A stretch of 64,000 nt of DNA, from NCBI GenBank assembly GCA_031308135.1, contig JAHLJT010008446.1, forward strand, positions 161,653,504 to 161,717,503, read 5' to 3'. Shown piece by piece: positions 12,273 through 23,984 of this stretch (position 1 is its first letter; each line of letters starts with the position of its first letter). Under the pieces are notes generated by a model. It was not told where the DNA came from. It saw only the letters and a program-made list of their open reading frames with translations, and made no database searches. The DNA is from Acheta domesticus (Eukaryota; Arthropoda; Insecta; Orthoptera; Gryllidae). A program made the translations under genes and the position numbers.

Positions 12273-12561
12273 TGTCGAACTGTAAAACAAACTGTAATAT
12301 TGCTTTTAAGCATACATACTGTGTAAATTATCACATGTAGTAAAATATTTCCAACCCCTGGTGTAATATAAATTGTAATGTCTCACTATTCACTGAACAA
12401 AAATGTATAGTTGTAAAAAAAATGTAACCATACTATGTAAACTTACAGAACCTTGTAAACTTAATGTATGTACCTTAATGTATGTACCGTATGTACCTTA
12501 GAATAGTCGCTAATAACCTCGCAGTTGATGCGACTATAAATAAATAAATATAAATATATAT
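12273..12561 (+). other. 3' UTR and TAAA tail of the I-like LINE
   Basis: AT-rich sequence with a short tandem AATGTATGTACCTT-type repeat (about 12465-12500) and a final TAAATAAATAAATA tail directly before the target duplication at 12562. Short A/T-rich repeat tails are typical of I-type elements. Confidence 0.7.
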
Positions 12562-12572
12562 AACATAATCGG

Positions 12573-13575
12573 GGCCTAATCTGTTCCCCTTCATTTACCC
12601 ACTGTCTATCCTTCACCTGCACCCGAAATGTCCCTTATGATTTCCCCATTTGTCATCTGCCCGTCCCCCAAAGCACGTCATCTGTTAGAATTTACTTGTA
12701 AAAAAAGTCTTTTTCCCCATGAGGCAAGCAAATCTGGTTAAAAAGGCCTAGGAAGCATCGTTATTTGCCATTATAATGTGTGTTGCAATAATCTTTTTTT
12801 GTATGTCATAATCTGCAAACTTCTATTTTTCCTTGTAAAATCTGTTTGATGTAGGATGGGGTGTAATTCTTTATCCACCAGTATCACACATACAAGGTCT
12901 TGTGTCGATTGTTTCTTATAAATCGCGAAAACTATCGTCTTTCCGTAGCGTAAGATTACTTATACAAAGGATTAAAAATCTTTAAAAAACAATACTTTTT
13001 AACTATTCCAAAGTCAAAATATTTCTGGGTGCTTTAACAATGTATACAAATGTATAATAAACACTAAAATAACAGTCATTTTCAAAGTATATGAAAGTCC
13101 ATGTGTTTTAAAGGCGGGAAAATGGTTTTTATTTGTTTAACTGCAGCCCAGCTATTGAAAAAATCTGAAACAAATGCACAACAATTTATGTATTAAGAGG
13201 AACCTTGCCACAGTTTTTTCGAGCCTGTTCCAAGCTTCTAAAACACAGTAAAAAATATTACTTATTTGTTTCCAAAATTATTTTTTTGTGCTTGAATTTT
13301 GGCCTGAGAAAATATTGAAAAATGTTTTTTCTGATAGTACAAATTGTGTTCTTATTTTTTCATATTTTTTCAGTCAGATAAAATAGTGTTAAGTTGTCAA
13401 AAAAAATTGAAATGAAAAAAAACCACCTTTTTTGGCTGTGTAGGTGTGTGGGTGGTGAGACGGGGGCTAAGAAACCTTTCAATAATATTATTTTTTATGT
13501 TAGAATTATAGTGTAACCACTCGTATATAATTTGGTTGAGGGGAAGTTTTTACCATCTTATCCGGGGGTAGCCTT
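12573..13575 (-). repeat. dispersed repeat, right inverted arm
   Basis: Reverse complement of 3030-3785, with the same landmark order inverted and some extra sequence (about 12650-12920) not present in the left arm. Before the I-like LINE inserted, the two arms were separated by only about 0.77 kb, so the locus was a large imperfect palindrome. Confidence 0.8.
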
Positions 13576-13640
13576 TGTAATCTAGGCGAATCGTCGCCCG
13601 TCCCAATACAATATCAATTTTTTTTTCGTTACATATTTTT

Positions 13641-13694
13641 ACTTTCCCATATACGTACTTATACCCGGAGAAATATGCATAGTATAGGGAAAGT
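13641..13694 (+). repeat. terminal palindrome of hairpin element 1 (type A)
   Basis: Begins ACTTTCCC and ends GGGAAAGT, with TATA/TACGTA blocks between that pair with each other. This copy has a few unpaired bases. It is followed by the conserved GTTACGTAATGCTGCGCG adjoining sequence shared by all copies. Confidence 0.8.
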
Positions 13695-15482
13695 TACGTA
13701 ATGCTGCGCGAAAAATGGCGAATTGTCTGCAGAAAACTACACTCGGGCCGTGATAACCAACTAGTGGTGCTATAGAATGACGCAGTCTTTCCTGTATTAG
13801 TTTACTATTTCCTATCGGCCTCGGCTAGCTACTACGGCAGGCCACATTTCTCTTGCCAGCTACTATCTATAGCCGCCGAAACATGTTTTGACAATTTATT
13901 AATTTTTCGTTTTCTTAATATTAGAACAGAAATATTATTTGAAGAATATTAAAGAATGGTAAAATCTCGTCCTAAATTACAATTTTCTTTGAAAAGTTTG
14001 GATACGTATTTAAGAAACTGACGTTTAAGCGCTACTGTAAATGCGAAATTGAAGCTCCTTTTTCGCAGACAATTTTTGAGCTTTCAAAGGACATCATTAA
14101 ACTCTTTTGAAGTACATTAACTCACAAATACAATAGTGTTTACAAATTGCTCGAAATGTGCATTTTTAACGGTGTGAGAGATATTTTTAAAAAATGACGG
14201 TTTGCGTAATTTTTGAAAAAATAAAAAATACCCCATATTTAATATTACGTCATATTAAATAGTACAATTAGCACTATCCGTTCCACAAGTTGAAGAAAAA
14301 TTTCGAGCCACTTATGAGAAAATGGCATTTGAGCGTTTCTGAATATGCGGTATTTTGAGCTAGTTTTCACAGAAAACTGTTGAGTTTTCGACAAACTTTA
14401 CTTGACATTATTTAAAGCACATGTACTCTTAAATATAATAATGCGAAACAAATCGCCGCTAGTGTAAATATTAACGACGTGAGATGCAAGTAAAAAAATT
14501 ACATTTTTGTAACGTTTTTCAAAACAAAAGAATAAAGAACTATTTTGAGGCGGTTAGAACCAAAGGGGTGTTAGTGACAAAATTGAGAAATATCTCACTC
14601 ACTTTGAAGCATGAAGTGGATTGTGTTTGTAGGCAAAGGTATGCAAGATCATTCATTGATTTGGGCTGCGTTTTAATGGTGTTTCTGAAAACTACTTAAC
14701 AAAACGTCGTAAGCATTTCGCGGCAAAGGGATACAAGTGCAGTTGCCACCTCTTTAGCGCGAAGGAGCTTCACACTTTAAGTGATATAGCTAAAGACACG
14801 CAACGTAAAGTGGTATTTTTGTACATTTACAATGGAAGTTAGTGATGAGTTTGACAAAGAGGAAAATAGTGAAGAAACAGGAAGCAGAAGTACTGATACA
14901 TAAGGTAATATTACTTAATTTTGTACCCGAAAGAATCTGATTCTGAATGTAACCTTTCTATTTTCCGGTCATGTATTACATGAGTGTTCATGTTATCAAA
15001 TCCCAAATGAGGAATTAATAGTGTTTTTATTTTACATGTAGATTCAGCAGATGGTACTGATAAGGAGGTACTGATAAGAAGATTTGCAAGAGATAGAAAG
15101 AAGTAAATAAATAAGGAATATCATTTGCGACAGGTAGAGAAAGCCAGAACAGCAAAAAATAATGTTAAACAACTGGCAAAAGAGAACCCTACAAGAGTTT
15201 AAAGCGATATGTTTTGATTTGCAAAAAACATTGCCTACACCTATGTTAACAAGTACTACAGTCTATTACCTTCGACAGTACAATTTCGCTATTTCACGAC
15301 CTTGCTAACGACAGTTCTACAATGTATATGTGGTTTGAAGGAGAGGACTCAAGAGCATCTCAAGAAATGGGTATTGTTTAGTTACGTGTGTACAGCAACT
15401 TCCTGCTTCTACAAATCATATAGTGTAACGTCGTGGGTAGGGATCTACGCCACCAATTAACAGACACGACGTGAGTATTTAC

Positions 15483-16261
15483 CAGTGGCGTAGCGGTCAG
15501 GGGACGCTGAGATGCTGAGCATCCCCGCTATATAAGAACCTTAAATACTGTATGATAATCTTACAAGTGGTCTGTTGAGCGAAACACGTTTTGTATTAAT
15601 TTAAAAATGATTTCCTATGATTGAATTCGGCGGGCTGTTGAAGCTGGCCTCTGATTGCTTGAAAGCTAAAATACTTCAGCGTCTGCCGCCAGATTGCGAC
15701 GAGCAATGACGCTATGCGCAGATGGCGAGGTCCCCCCTCTCCCCTCTTCATCCCTGGCCCAGAGAAACCCGACTGCTTTACGCTAGCGTCTACTGCGGAA
15801 AGAAGCTCGTTTGTGCACGAGAGCGCAGCACACTTCAGGCGTTCAGTAAATATCTTTCTCTCTCTCACTCGGGAGTCCCCGCTTGGTCATGGTACAAACT
15901 GTAGAAATAGTGCCTGACTACTATTTCTTAATTAATATCCAAGAAATTGTATTATCTCTTAAATAGATTACATATTATTTAAGTCTGCAATGTATAAAAT
16001 TAACAAATGGTCTTATTGCCATTCGCGTATAAGAATTAAAGCTGAGCCATTGTATAATTTGCTTTCTAGACATCGGCAGCCCTGACTGCTGTGAGGATTT
16101 TGAGGGAAGCGCCTACACCGTCGTAAGCAATCGAGATCGTGGAAGTAGTCCCAGAGTATCTGCTTTGTGTTGCGTTCGCCTGTTAGACGAAGTAGTTGAT
16201 AGTGACATTTTGTGTGTTATTGTTGAGCATCCCCAAACGTGTTAGTCACGCTACGCCACTG
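15483..16261. mobile_element. nonautonomous hAT element (779 bp)
   Basis: Left end CAGTGGCGTAGCG and right end CGCTACGCCACTG are inverted repeats with the classic hAT CAGTGGCG start. GTATTTAC occurs at 15475-15482 and 16262-16269, an exact 8-bp target duplication as expected for hAT. The interior has no transposase; short open frames on both strands around 15600-15900 look like chance. It sits inside the solo LTR. Confidence 0.9.
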
Positions 16262-16506
16262 GTATTTACAAATTTATTTACAGATATTTACATAATCACT
16301 CTAAGGCGTTTTGTTAGAGCTACTCACTGCAGCCCCCCTCTCTCTCTACACGCGCCTAGCGGCGGTGTACCACTCCACCGTGTTCGAACACATCGAACAA
16401 CCACTCGTGCATAGAGCACTCCGCGCCAGCCTGGGCGGATAAAGTTTTGCGGATAACCGCGAGGGAGCCTCCTACACTGTGTTCCCTCCCGAGGCCTCGC
16501 GACACG

Positions 16507-16520
16507 GCTTTATATAGTGC
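16507..16520 (+). promoter_or_regulatory. TATA box of the solo LTR
   Basis: CTTTATATAGTG lies in the right half of the LTR, between GC-rich sequence, at the place expected for the U3/R boundary. Motif only. Confidence 0.5.
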
Positions 16521-17401
16521 CGCGTCACATGACCTCCCTACGTCATTTCTCCCTCCCACGCCTGGACCTGCCTGGACCTGCCTTGCGCACGACACCACGC
16601 ACCTCCGCCACCACCCCTCTTTCTTACCTCCGGAGGGTGGCCTTTGTTTGGGGAGGCTATTTTAAGATCCCTCATGCCCATTACCTTGCAAGACCGTCTC
16701 TCTGCGCAGGAAGTGGAGCCTATGACGCTACAATAGTTGCTTTTAGTGATAATGCTACAGGACAAAAATAAAAATATCTGTTCTGGATGTTCTTATTACA
16801 AAATACACCTCTACAAACTGTGGGTAACAAGTTCCTGGATTCTGGGGAAATCTATATGGAATGTGATCAAGACTTCGGCCAAATTGAAAACACTGAGAAA
16901 TATCAGCAGTATGAGTTTTATACCACATGACTGGGTTAAGGTTGTGACGAGTTCCAGCCGAAAGTTAAGTGCCAAACGTATATCAACAGATGATTTTGTA
17001 TCAATACAATCTATGAATGATCTTGTCAAAGACAACGTTACAGGGATGCGCTATATTCAATGGTTTCATCTAGAAAAGTATCATCAATACACACTGTATT
17101 AGGAGAATACTCTAAACGAAGACCTACAATTTGTATCAGTCGACGTCAAGAAAACCAATAAAGGACGACCACGTTCATCCACATATTTACAGTTAGTGTA
17201 TGAATCATCGCTTTGCAATAACAAATGTAAAATATAAGAATCTACAGGAGTGTCCTTAGTTTATACCTCCTGTCCACCATCAGTTTTACAGGGATCAAAA
17301 ACACACACTCCAGAAACAAATTGCTTCAAGATGCCATTGAAGAGCCCAATGCAGATAGTGGGGAAGACACAACATTGGAGCCAGAATGAATTACTTGTGA
17401 A

Positions 17402-17482
<81 letters not shown>

Positions 17483-17503
17483 ATTATTATTATTATTATT
17501 ATT
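17402..17503. repeat. (ATT)n microsatellite, left flank of R4-like LINE
   Basis: About 34 near-perfect ATT units with one AAT interruption. The matching tract at 24446-24530 has the same interruption pattern and lies on the other side of the LINE, as if one tract had been split or duplicated. Confidence 0.95.
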
Positions 17504-17587
17504 CCTCTAAATCACGACTAAAGATGTTATGTGTCGGCTGAATATAAAATCTACTCCAGGTTGCAACCAGCTACCTAAGGAGTAAAT

Positions 17588-20174
17588 CTAGGGACTGTCG
17601 GTGCCTCTACAATACTTGCGCAAAATGTGGGCTGTTCCAAATAAAGCGATTTCTTGCACTTCCCAGTCTTTTGAATTACGTGGGAGTTTAGACAAGTTCT
17701 TACACAAATTTTGCGGAAAAAATCCCAGAGCTCCGATAACTATCGGGACGACCTGTGCTTTTACGCCCCACATTTGGCTGATCTCGATTTCCAAACTCTT
17801 GTATTTAAGACGTTTCTCTGCCTCCTTGGTAACGACGTTTTGATCGCAAGGTACAGCAACATCGACAAGTAAACACGATTTGGTCTCCTAATCCCGGATG
17901 ATTATATCCGATGTGTTTGCCACTATCGTGCGATCAGTTTGAATTTGTTGAATATCGTAAACAATCCAACAGACGTCACCGGTTTCGGTGAGTGTTCGTA
18001 CCACTTGGGGCATGTGTTCGGAACTTCGAGAGCGGTACAGATCTGCCAATGGAGGTAGCTACACACCCTGTCGTGTCTTTTCAAGTATTGGGTCTTTGCT
18101 AGGATTGGACAAGCCGAGACAATATGATCAATAGTTTCTACGTGTTTCTGACAAATACGGCATTTATCATTTTGGGAAATTTTGAGAACCGCTTTACCAT
18201 AATGTCGTGTTCTCAAGGCCGGATCTTGGGCAGCTATTACAAGTGCTTCCGATTCTGGTTTCATTCTTCTCCTTTTAAGCCACATAAATGATTGATCTTT
18301 ATTGATCTGCACCTTGTCCATTCTTTTTAGGAATTGTCCGTGGAGTGGTTTGTCTCTCCACGATTTTTTAACATCTTTTGTGTCTCAAATTTCATGTTAA
18401 GTAGCATCAGAAGTTCAGTGTCTCTGTCATTCTGTGTCTTGCATAGTCTTGTTCGCAATGCTTCTTGCTACACTTATAATGCCTCTGTTTCCCATTCTTC
18501 GGTCAGATTTCATGACCTGTCTCATTAGTGGGTCATCTTGATGGGTACTTTCCCATCCCGATTATTGCATTGTGCCAGGAGGCTTCAATTTGTCTCAGGC
18601 CTCATCCAACCTACCCCTACGTGACACAAAATCTATGTACATCAGCTCGGGGGTGGGCAACATGATGCATTGTAAGAAGTTTTCTGGTTTTTCGATCCAT
18701 GATCCGAATGACCTGTTCAGTCCAGTCTACTAGTCCGAAACTGTATTCGGATACAGGGACCGCCAAACTATCTATTGCTGATATTTTTTTTCCTGGAGTT
18801 CAGAGCGGACTGCAGGACACGTCTCACTCTTCTATAATACTCCCTGCGAATTCTCTCTTTCATTGTGTCGTTCGAGATGGTCTCACATTTTTCATTGCCC
18901 AGATATTTGTAAGTTGTACCTGGCTCAAGATCTTGAATCACAGTGTGTCTACAAAATTCAATGTTCTCTCAAGTGGCCATTTTGCCTCTTTTGAAGTTGA
19001 CTTTTGCACACTTGTCAAGACCAAACCTCATGCAGATGTCCTTGTTAAAATCATTGATGACAGACAGCATTTGGAAGAGAATCGCTTCATTCTTAGCAAA
19101 CACTTTAAGATCATCCATGTAAAATAAATGTGATACAGGCCATCACCATCACCATGGAGCTTGTAACCAAAGTCAGTGTGCGACAGCTGTCTCGATAGAA
19201 GGATCAAACTAATGCAAAACAGCAGAGAGGATAGTGAATCTCATTGAAAAGTTCCCCTGTTAATCTGAATACTTCTTGTTTCTACTACTCCCTTTCCGCT
19301 GTGGATTAGTAACCTTGTGCTCCACGACTTCATACTAGCCTTGCAAAACTCAACAAGTCTAGAATGAAATGGATAGATCTCCAGGGTCTTCAAAATCCAA
19401 TCGTGTGGAACCCTGTCAAAGGCCATCTGGTAGTCAATCCAAGCCATGCTCAAAATTACATTTGCGTTTCTTTACATCATTCAAAATTATTTTATTCAGA
19501 AGCAAGATTTCCTTACAGCCATAGGAAAATTTACGACATTCTTTCTGTTCAACTGGCAATAGATGGTTATTGTCTAGGTGCCTATACATTTTGTCAGCTA
19601 TGGCTGCAGTTATAAGTTTGTACATTACTGGAAGGCAAGTAATTGGCCTGTAGTTCTTCGCCAAGAAGCTGTCTCCTGCTTTGGGTAGCAAATACGTGAT
19701 ACCGCGAGTGAGCCATCCGGGGAGTTCCTTACGGTTTTCTAAAATCTTATTAACAGCTTTTGCTAGATGAAAATGTAATGCTGTTAATTTCTTAATCCAA
19801 TAAATCTGGATCTTATCAACCCCAGGGGATTTCCAGTTTCCCGTGTTCTTAATTGTTTAGCATAGGTCCTCTTTCAAGAATCCTTGAACATGACCCACTG
19901 TTTCCACAAGTCCATTGGCAGCCATCAACTTCAGATTGGAGCCACGATGAGTCTTTGTTGTAGGATCTGGTTTCCTCCCACATTCCTGGCCAAAATTTTT
20001 TCGACATCATCTTTTGAAGGAGGGGCAGCATTGCCATTCTGTTTTTGAGTCAGTCTACGATAGGATCTCTTCGCGTCTGTTTCAAACAATCTGTTCTGTA
20101 AACGAAAATCTCTACGTTTGTACCGTCTTATTCGTTGAGCCCATGCTTGAATTTTCTCTTTTAGCTTTTCAGCT
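17588..20174 (-). pseudogene. R4-like LINE ORF, RT and endonuclease half
   Basis: In transcript order: LKEKIQAWAQRIRRYKRRDF; SPGVDKIQIYWIKK; LLPKAGDSFLAKNYRPITCL; AWIDYQMAFDRVPHDWI; a catalytic YMDD block followed by LKVFAKNEAILFQM (one frameshift in front of it); then CRICQKHVETIDHIVSAC (zinc knuckle), RHDRVCSYLHWQI, and the endonuclease core TSDIIIRD...LLVDVAVPCDQN, where the usual Pro of the PD motif is Ser; finally WGVKAQVVPIVIGALG. Stops and frameshifts are scattered, so it is inactive. The protein would nick and reverse-transcribe at its target. Confidence 0.8.
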
Positions 20175-20215
20175 ACCATTAATTGAAATATAATTATAAT
20201 TGAAATATAATTATA

Positions 20216-22494
20216 ATTGACAAAACCACAACTACATATGAAATAATAACGAATAATCTAGGATACAGTGACCACGATGCACAAATTCTTACAATTACTA
20301 AGAACATAAACACTGACACAATAAATAATACTCGCATGTGCAGAGCATTCACTAAAGTTAATATAAAATTATTTACGGACTACTTGATGAAGGAATCATG
20401 GGACGAAGTTTATAACGCTGTTGACACAAATGAAAAATATAATTTATTTTTCTCCAAGCTTTCAATTCATTTTAACGCGTGCTTTCCTCTTAAAAGGAGA
20501 AAATTAAACATTTCAAGCAAAAGTAATACTTGGATCACACAAAGAATTAGAACATCGTGTAAAAACAAACGTACGCTTTACTTTATTTCTAAACATCATA
20601 ACGTATCACCCGGTTTCCATATATACTTCCGAGAATATAAAAGAATTTTAAGAAAAGTAATAGTTCAGGCAAAAATAATGAAAAATAGTCAGGACATTTC
20701 GAGCGCTAGTAACAAAACTAAAGCAATGTGGGATATCGTAAAAAATACAACCACATCATCTCGATACCTTGTAGAGAATGTTATTTTAAAGGATAATGAA
20801 AGAGAAACGAGTAATCCGGAAAAAGTTGCCAATCTCTTCAACAAACACTTTTCCAGAATTGCGTCTGATCTCACGAAGGGACTAAAATCACAAAATTCAA
20901 CATTTTACACTTCCCAAAAAAGTTCAGATACGATGTTTATTCCCGAAACTTCTCCCAACGAAATCCTCAGAATAGTCAGTAAACTAAAAAATAAATATTC
21001 ATCTGGTTTAGATGAATTTCCGGATTGTTTATTAAAAACTTGTGCACCTGCCTTTATACATCCGTTAACTCACATTTTCAATGCTTCTTTATGTACAGGA
21101 ATATTTCCAGATATTTTCAAAACCGCAAAAATTAAGCCACTTTTTAAAAAAGGGAACAAAAATGATATTCAAAATTACCGGCCAATTTCTCTTTTGTTAG
21201 TTTTCTCAAAAATATTAGAAAGGCTTTTCTACTTACGAATGTAAACATTTCTCAGGAAAAACAGAGCGTTTTCAGACTCACAACACGGATTTAGAAAATC
21301 AAAATCTACGGAAACTGCCATTTTTTATTTTCTCAAAGATGTTGCTTCATCAATAGACCAAAATGAAATACCCATTGGAATATTCTTAGATCTCTCGAAA
21401 GCTTTTGACGTTATTGACCACAAGATCTTGCTCTCAAAATTACCTTCGTATGGAATTCGTGGTATTGCCCTAGATTGGATAACTTCTTACCTTAAACATC
21501 GGACTCAAAGAGTAGAAATACCATACTGGCAGGAAAGGACATTACATACTTATATTTCCAATTCTTTGCCAATTGAGCATGGGGTCCCGCAAGGCTCGAT
21601 CTTAGGTCCTGTTCTCTTTCTGTTATATGTAAACGATATGCCCTCGTCTATTAAAAATGGAAGAACGGTTCTGTTTGCTGATGACACGAATGTTCTTTGC
21701 AAAAAAGAAGCAGTAAATAGTAGAATTTCAGAAGTTTCAAATTGGTTTAATAATAACAAATTAATTGTTAACGAAAGAAAAACTGTTTCAATGCATTTTT
21801 GCATCTCAAATCGGAAATCGCATGTTCCATTGAAAATGAACAATATGCAATTAGCTGATGTTGAGGCAACAAAATTTTTAGGTCTTTCAATTCAATCAAA
21901 CCTCAAATGGAATGTACATATAACAGAATTAAACACTAAATTAAGTTCATTATGCTATGCATTCAGAATTCTTTCAAATTCTGTCAGCCTTCATGCAGCT
22001 CGTTGCGTTTATTTTGCAAATGTGCATACCCGCCTGAGATATGGCATAATATTCTGGGGAAGCTCATCCTGTAGTATTCAGACCTTCAGATTGCGAAAGA
22101 AAATTATTCGAATAATGAAAAAATGCCTTCCACGTGATTCCTGCAAGCCTCTTTTCATTGAGCTGGGAATCCTACCATTGCCTTGTCTATTTATTTACGA
22201 ATCTGTAATATTTGTCAAAAATGACCTACTTAACGGAGGGAACATATTTTCATGCAATATTGATATTTATAATTACAACACACGCCGTAGAAATCACGTG
22301 CATCAAGTGTCAGAATCAACAGCTTAGTACAAGAAATCAACATACAATACATGTACGTTACTTTACAACGCATTGGCAGATGACATAAAACAATTAAAGT
22401 CGGTATACAAATTTAAGTTAAAAGTAAAATCTTTTCTGCTGCAAAACTGTTTCTATACAATTAGAGACTATACTGATCGTGAAAAAGAAAAATA
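20216..22494 (+). pseudogene. CR1-like LINE ORF2 (endonuclease end, RT, thumb)
   Basis: One frame runs from 20216 to 22326 with a single in-frame TAA at 21242-21244. It covers KNKYSSGLDEFPDCLLK, YRPISLLLVFSKILERL, QHGFRKSKSTETAI, FLDLSKAFDVIDH (motif A), HGVPQGSILGPVLF and FADDTNVLC (catalytic motif). A thumb and a C-terminal region (RLRYGIIFWGSSSC, RIMKKCLPRDSCKPLF) follow. A frameshift near 22326 leads to a last 50 or so codons ending at about 22494. This is the least decayed RT in the window. Clade (CR1, Crack or Daphne type) is by motif impression. Confidence 0.85.
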
Positions 22495-22851
22495 ATGTAA
22501 CAAAACAAAGATATATAATGAATTAGTTTATGTTTGCATTGTATACATTTAAAAAATATTTAATACGCCTGTAACAAGTAATGTACTTCAGCTTCCGGGT
22601 CAATGACCCCCATCTCGACCAGGTTTTTGTCCAGTTTCCCTGATCCATAGAGCAAATGCTGAGATGGCCCCTTGTTTTGCTTCTGGACGTAAATGTAGCT
22701 TCACTGTGCGCACGTTTTGTTGAGCACTGCTTGCTTGTAGTTCATTTACAGTTGAAATTGATTTTCTATAACTCGGGAAAAAATATTTTTCAAATATCTT
22801 TTTTTTCTAAACTAATCATTTTCTAAATTAATTTTTTCGTTTTTTTTTATT

Positions 22852-22856
<5 letters not shown>

Positions 22857-22907
<51 letters not shown>
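22857..22907. repeat. (TA)n microsatellite
   Basis: About 25 TA units inside the 3' region of the CR1-like LINE. Confidence 0.95.
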
Positions 22908-22913
<6 letters not shown>

Positions 22914-23017
22914 CTGGCCCTCAAGAAAATGTGCGCAGATAAATTTCTTTTCCCACACGTCATATACAGTTTTTACTGTTTTTTTGACAAAATAAATAAA
23001 TAAATAAATAACCATTA

Positions 23018-23984
23018 GCCTTGTTGTGTCATTGTCAATTAGGTATTTTTATTCATCATGGAGTATTTTTTGTTGAACTTTATACCTGTGGTTTGACTTA
23101 GAAGATGCCTCGGCTAGGAGTGATATTTCACGCCGTGTGTCAGCTATCCGTTTCATAATTCTTTTCGAACATGGAGATACGGAGCTTTTTTACTATGTCT
23201 GGCTGTCGGCCATCGGTGTTCTTGGATGGCCCCAAGATTATCTGAGATACTAAATATCCAGATGCATACACGATGTGATTTATTTCAGTAATATCTAGAT
23301 CTCTACTTGAGGTCTGTACATCCTCATTTAAGACAGAGTTCGCAGTTTCAATCACTCTCTTAGCTTTAGCGTTTTCGTAAATTCTCCTAAACCGTGCACG
23401 AGATTCGAATGGAAGTGGTTGAACTCGTTCTATCTCGCGTCGGAGGAGGTCCCGCATCATGTGCTTATCGTGTGACTCATGACCAGATGAATTTTCTGAA
23501 CCTTCAAGGGGATCATCATTTTCTAGGATATTAGATGCTTCTAAATGTTCGTCATGTGGATAGTTTGATCGAAGAACATACTCCGCGTTTCTCTGGATGT
23601 CTGCAAGTTCTTCTGCTGTGAATTTTTCCCACTGCTGAGTATGTATCGTCGTTGACTGGCAAGCTTCTTTGAGTCTAGGGTAGATCTCATATCTGGGTTC
23701 CGCTCTCTCCATATCTTAAAAAGTTCTATTTCTGAGCCCCCATTTTCCTTTAATTCATCCCGTGTCCATCTCTGACGATGGCTTCGAGCTACTGCTGGCT
23801 CTGTGTCCCTGGAACTAACATCCGTGGGATGGCCAGACGCCGACAAGGTGACATTAGCTCGGTTTCTGAGCAGGTATGGGACATTGGTTGAACAAGGGAC
23901 GTTAAGGTTCATTACATTGCTTGTTCTATCCATTTTGCGCATTAGTTTTATGTGAAGATTCGCAGGTAGAAAGTTCGAGTTCAC
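23018..23984 (-). pseudogene. R4-like LINE ORF, N-terminal half
   Basis: Starts near 23984 with a Myb-like DNA-binding region: RQRWTRDELKE...FKIWRERNPDMRS then LASQRRYILSSG and FTAEELADIQRNAEYV. A Glu/Ser-rich linker follows, then the segment ENAKAKRVIETANSVLNED. One frameshift lies near 23712 and another near 23140. The frame ends RYKVQQKILHDE (stop) KYLIDNDTTRL and continues after the CR1-like insert as MVAEKLKEK, proving that the two halves belong together. Confidence 0.75.

Larger units (their letters stand above)
4557..12561 (+). mobile_element. I-like non-LTR retrotransposon (LINE)
   Basis: The 5' leader begins at 4557. ORF1, an endonuclease-RT-RNase H ORF2 and a 3' tail of TAAATAAATAAATA follow. 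The element is bounded by an 11-bp direct repeat, AACATAATCGG, at 4546-4556 and 12562-12572: a clear target-site duplication. The apparent 8-kb length is inflated by a nonhomologous stretch (8122-9000), a 100-N gap and a repeated 1.4-kb block; the real element is probably about 5.6 kb. RNase H after the RT points to the I superfamily rather than Jockey. All ORFs are frameshifted. Confidence 0.85.
15424..16732 (+). mobile_element. solo LTR (about 522 bp without its own insertion)
   Basis: Starts TGTAACGTC and ends GACGCTACA, mutually inverted ends typical of an LTR. It is flanked by ATAG on both sides (15420-15423 and 16733-16736), a 4-bp target duplication as in Gypsy-type elements. Removing it with one ATAG restores the open frame NHIVAFSDN of the host transposase-like gene. 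No internal retroviral genes remain, so recombination between two LTRs is implied. Confidence 0.85.
14579..17400 (+). pseudogene. FDLQ-type, possibly DDE-like transposase gene with an intron
   Basis: Segments read in order: AAKGYKCSCHLF...HTLSDIAKDTQRKVVFLYIYN (about 14720-14850); an acidic stretch MEVSDEFDKEENSEE; an intron at 14905-15041 (TAAG|GTAATA to ACATGTAG|ATT); then KARTAKNNVKQLAKENPTR, FDLQKTLPTPMLTSTTVYYLRQ, MYMWFEGEDSRASQEMG; and, past the solo LTR, HIVAFSDNATGQ, MECDQDFGQIE, FIPHDWVKVV and VKYKNLQE. I know this pattern from uncharacterised arthropod proteins. FDLQ, SDN-x-x-GQ and DQDFG-x-IE in this order look like the three acidic positions of an RNase H-fold transposase; that is my inference. 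Several frameshifts make it a pseudogene. Confidence 0.6.
20182..23010 (+). mobile_element. CR1-like LINE, 5' truncated, inserted in the R4-like LINE
   Basis: ACCATTA at 20175-20181 and 23011-23017 is a 7-bp target duplication. The element begins with a doubled ATTGAAATATAATTAT motif, enters the endonuclease C-terminus near 20216 (GYSDHDAQIL) and ends in an AAATA/TAAATA tail at about 22989-23010. Removing it restores the minus-strand frame of the R4-like ORF. It contains a TA microsatellite at about 22857-22907. Confidence 0.85.

Noticed and set aside
15596..15904. Open frames on both strands inside the hAT element
   Set aside because: No transposase motif; short, overlapping on both strands, and inside a nonautonomous element.
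17250..17510. Open frame ending in poly-Leu
   Set aside because: The Leu run is only translation of the ATT/TTA microsatellite.
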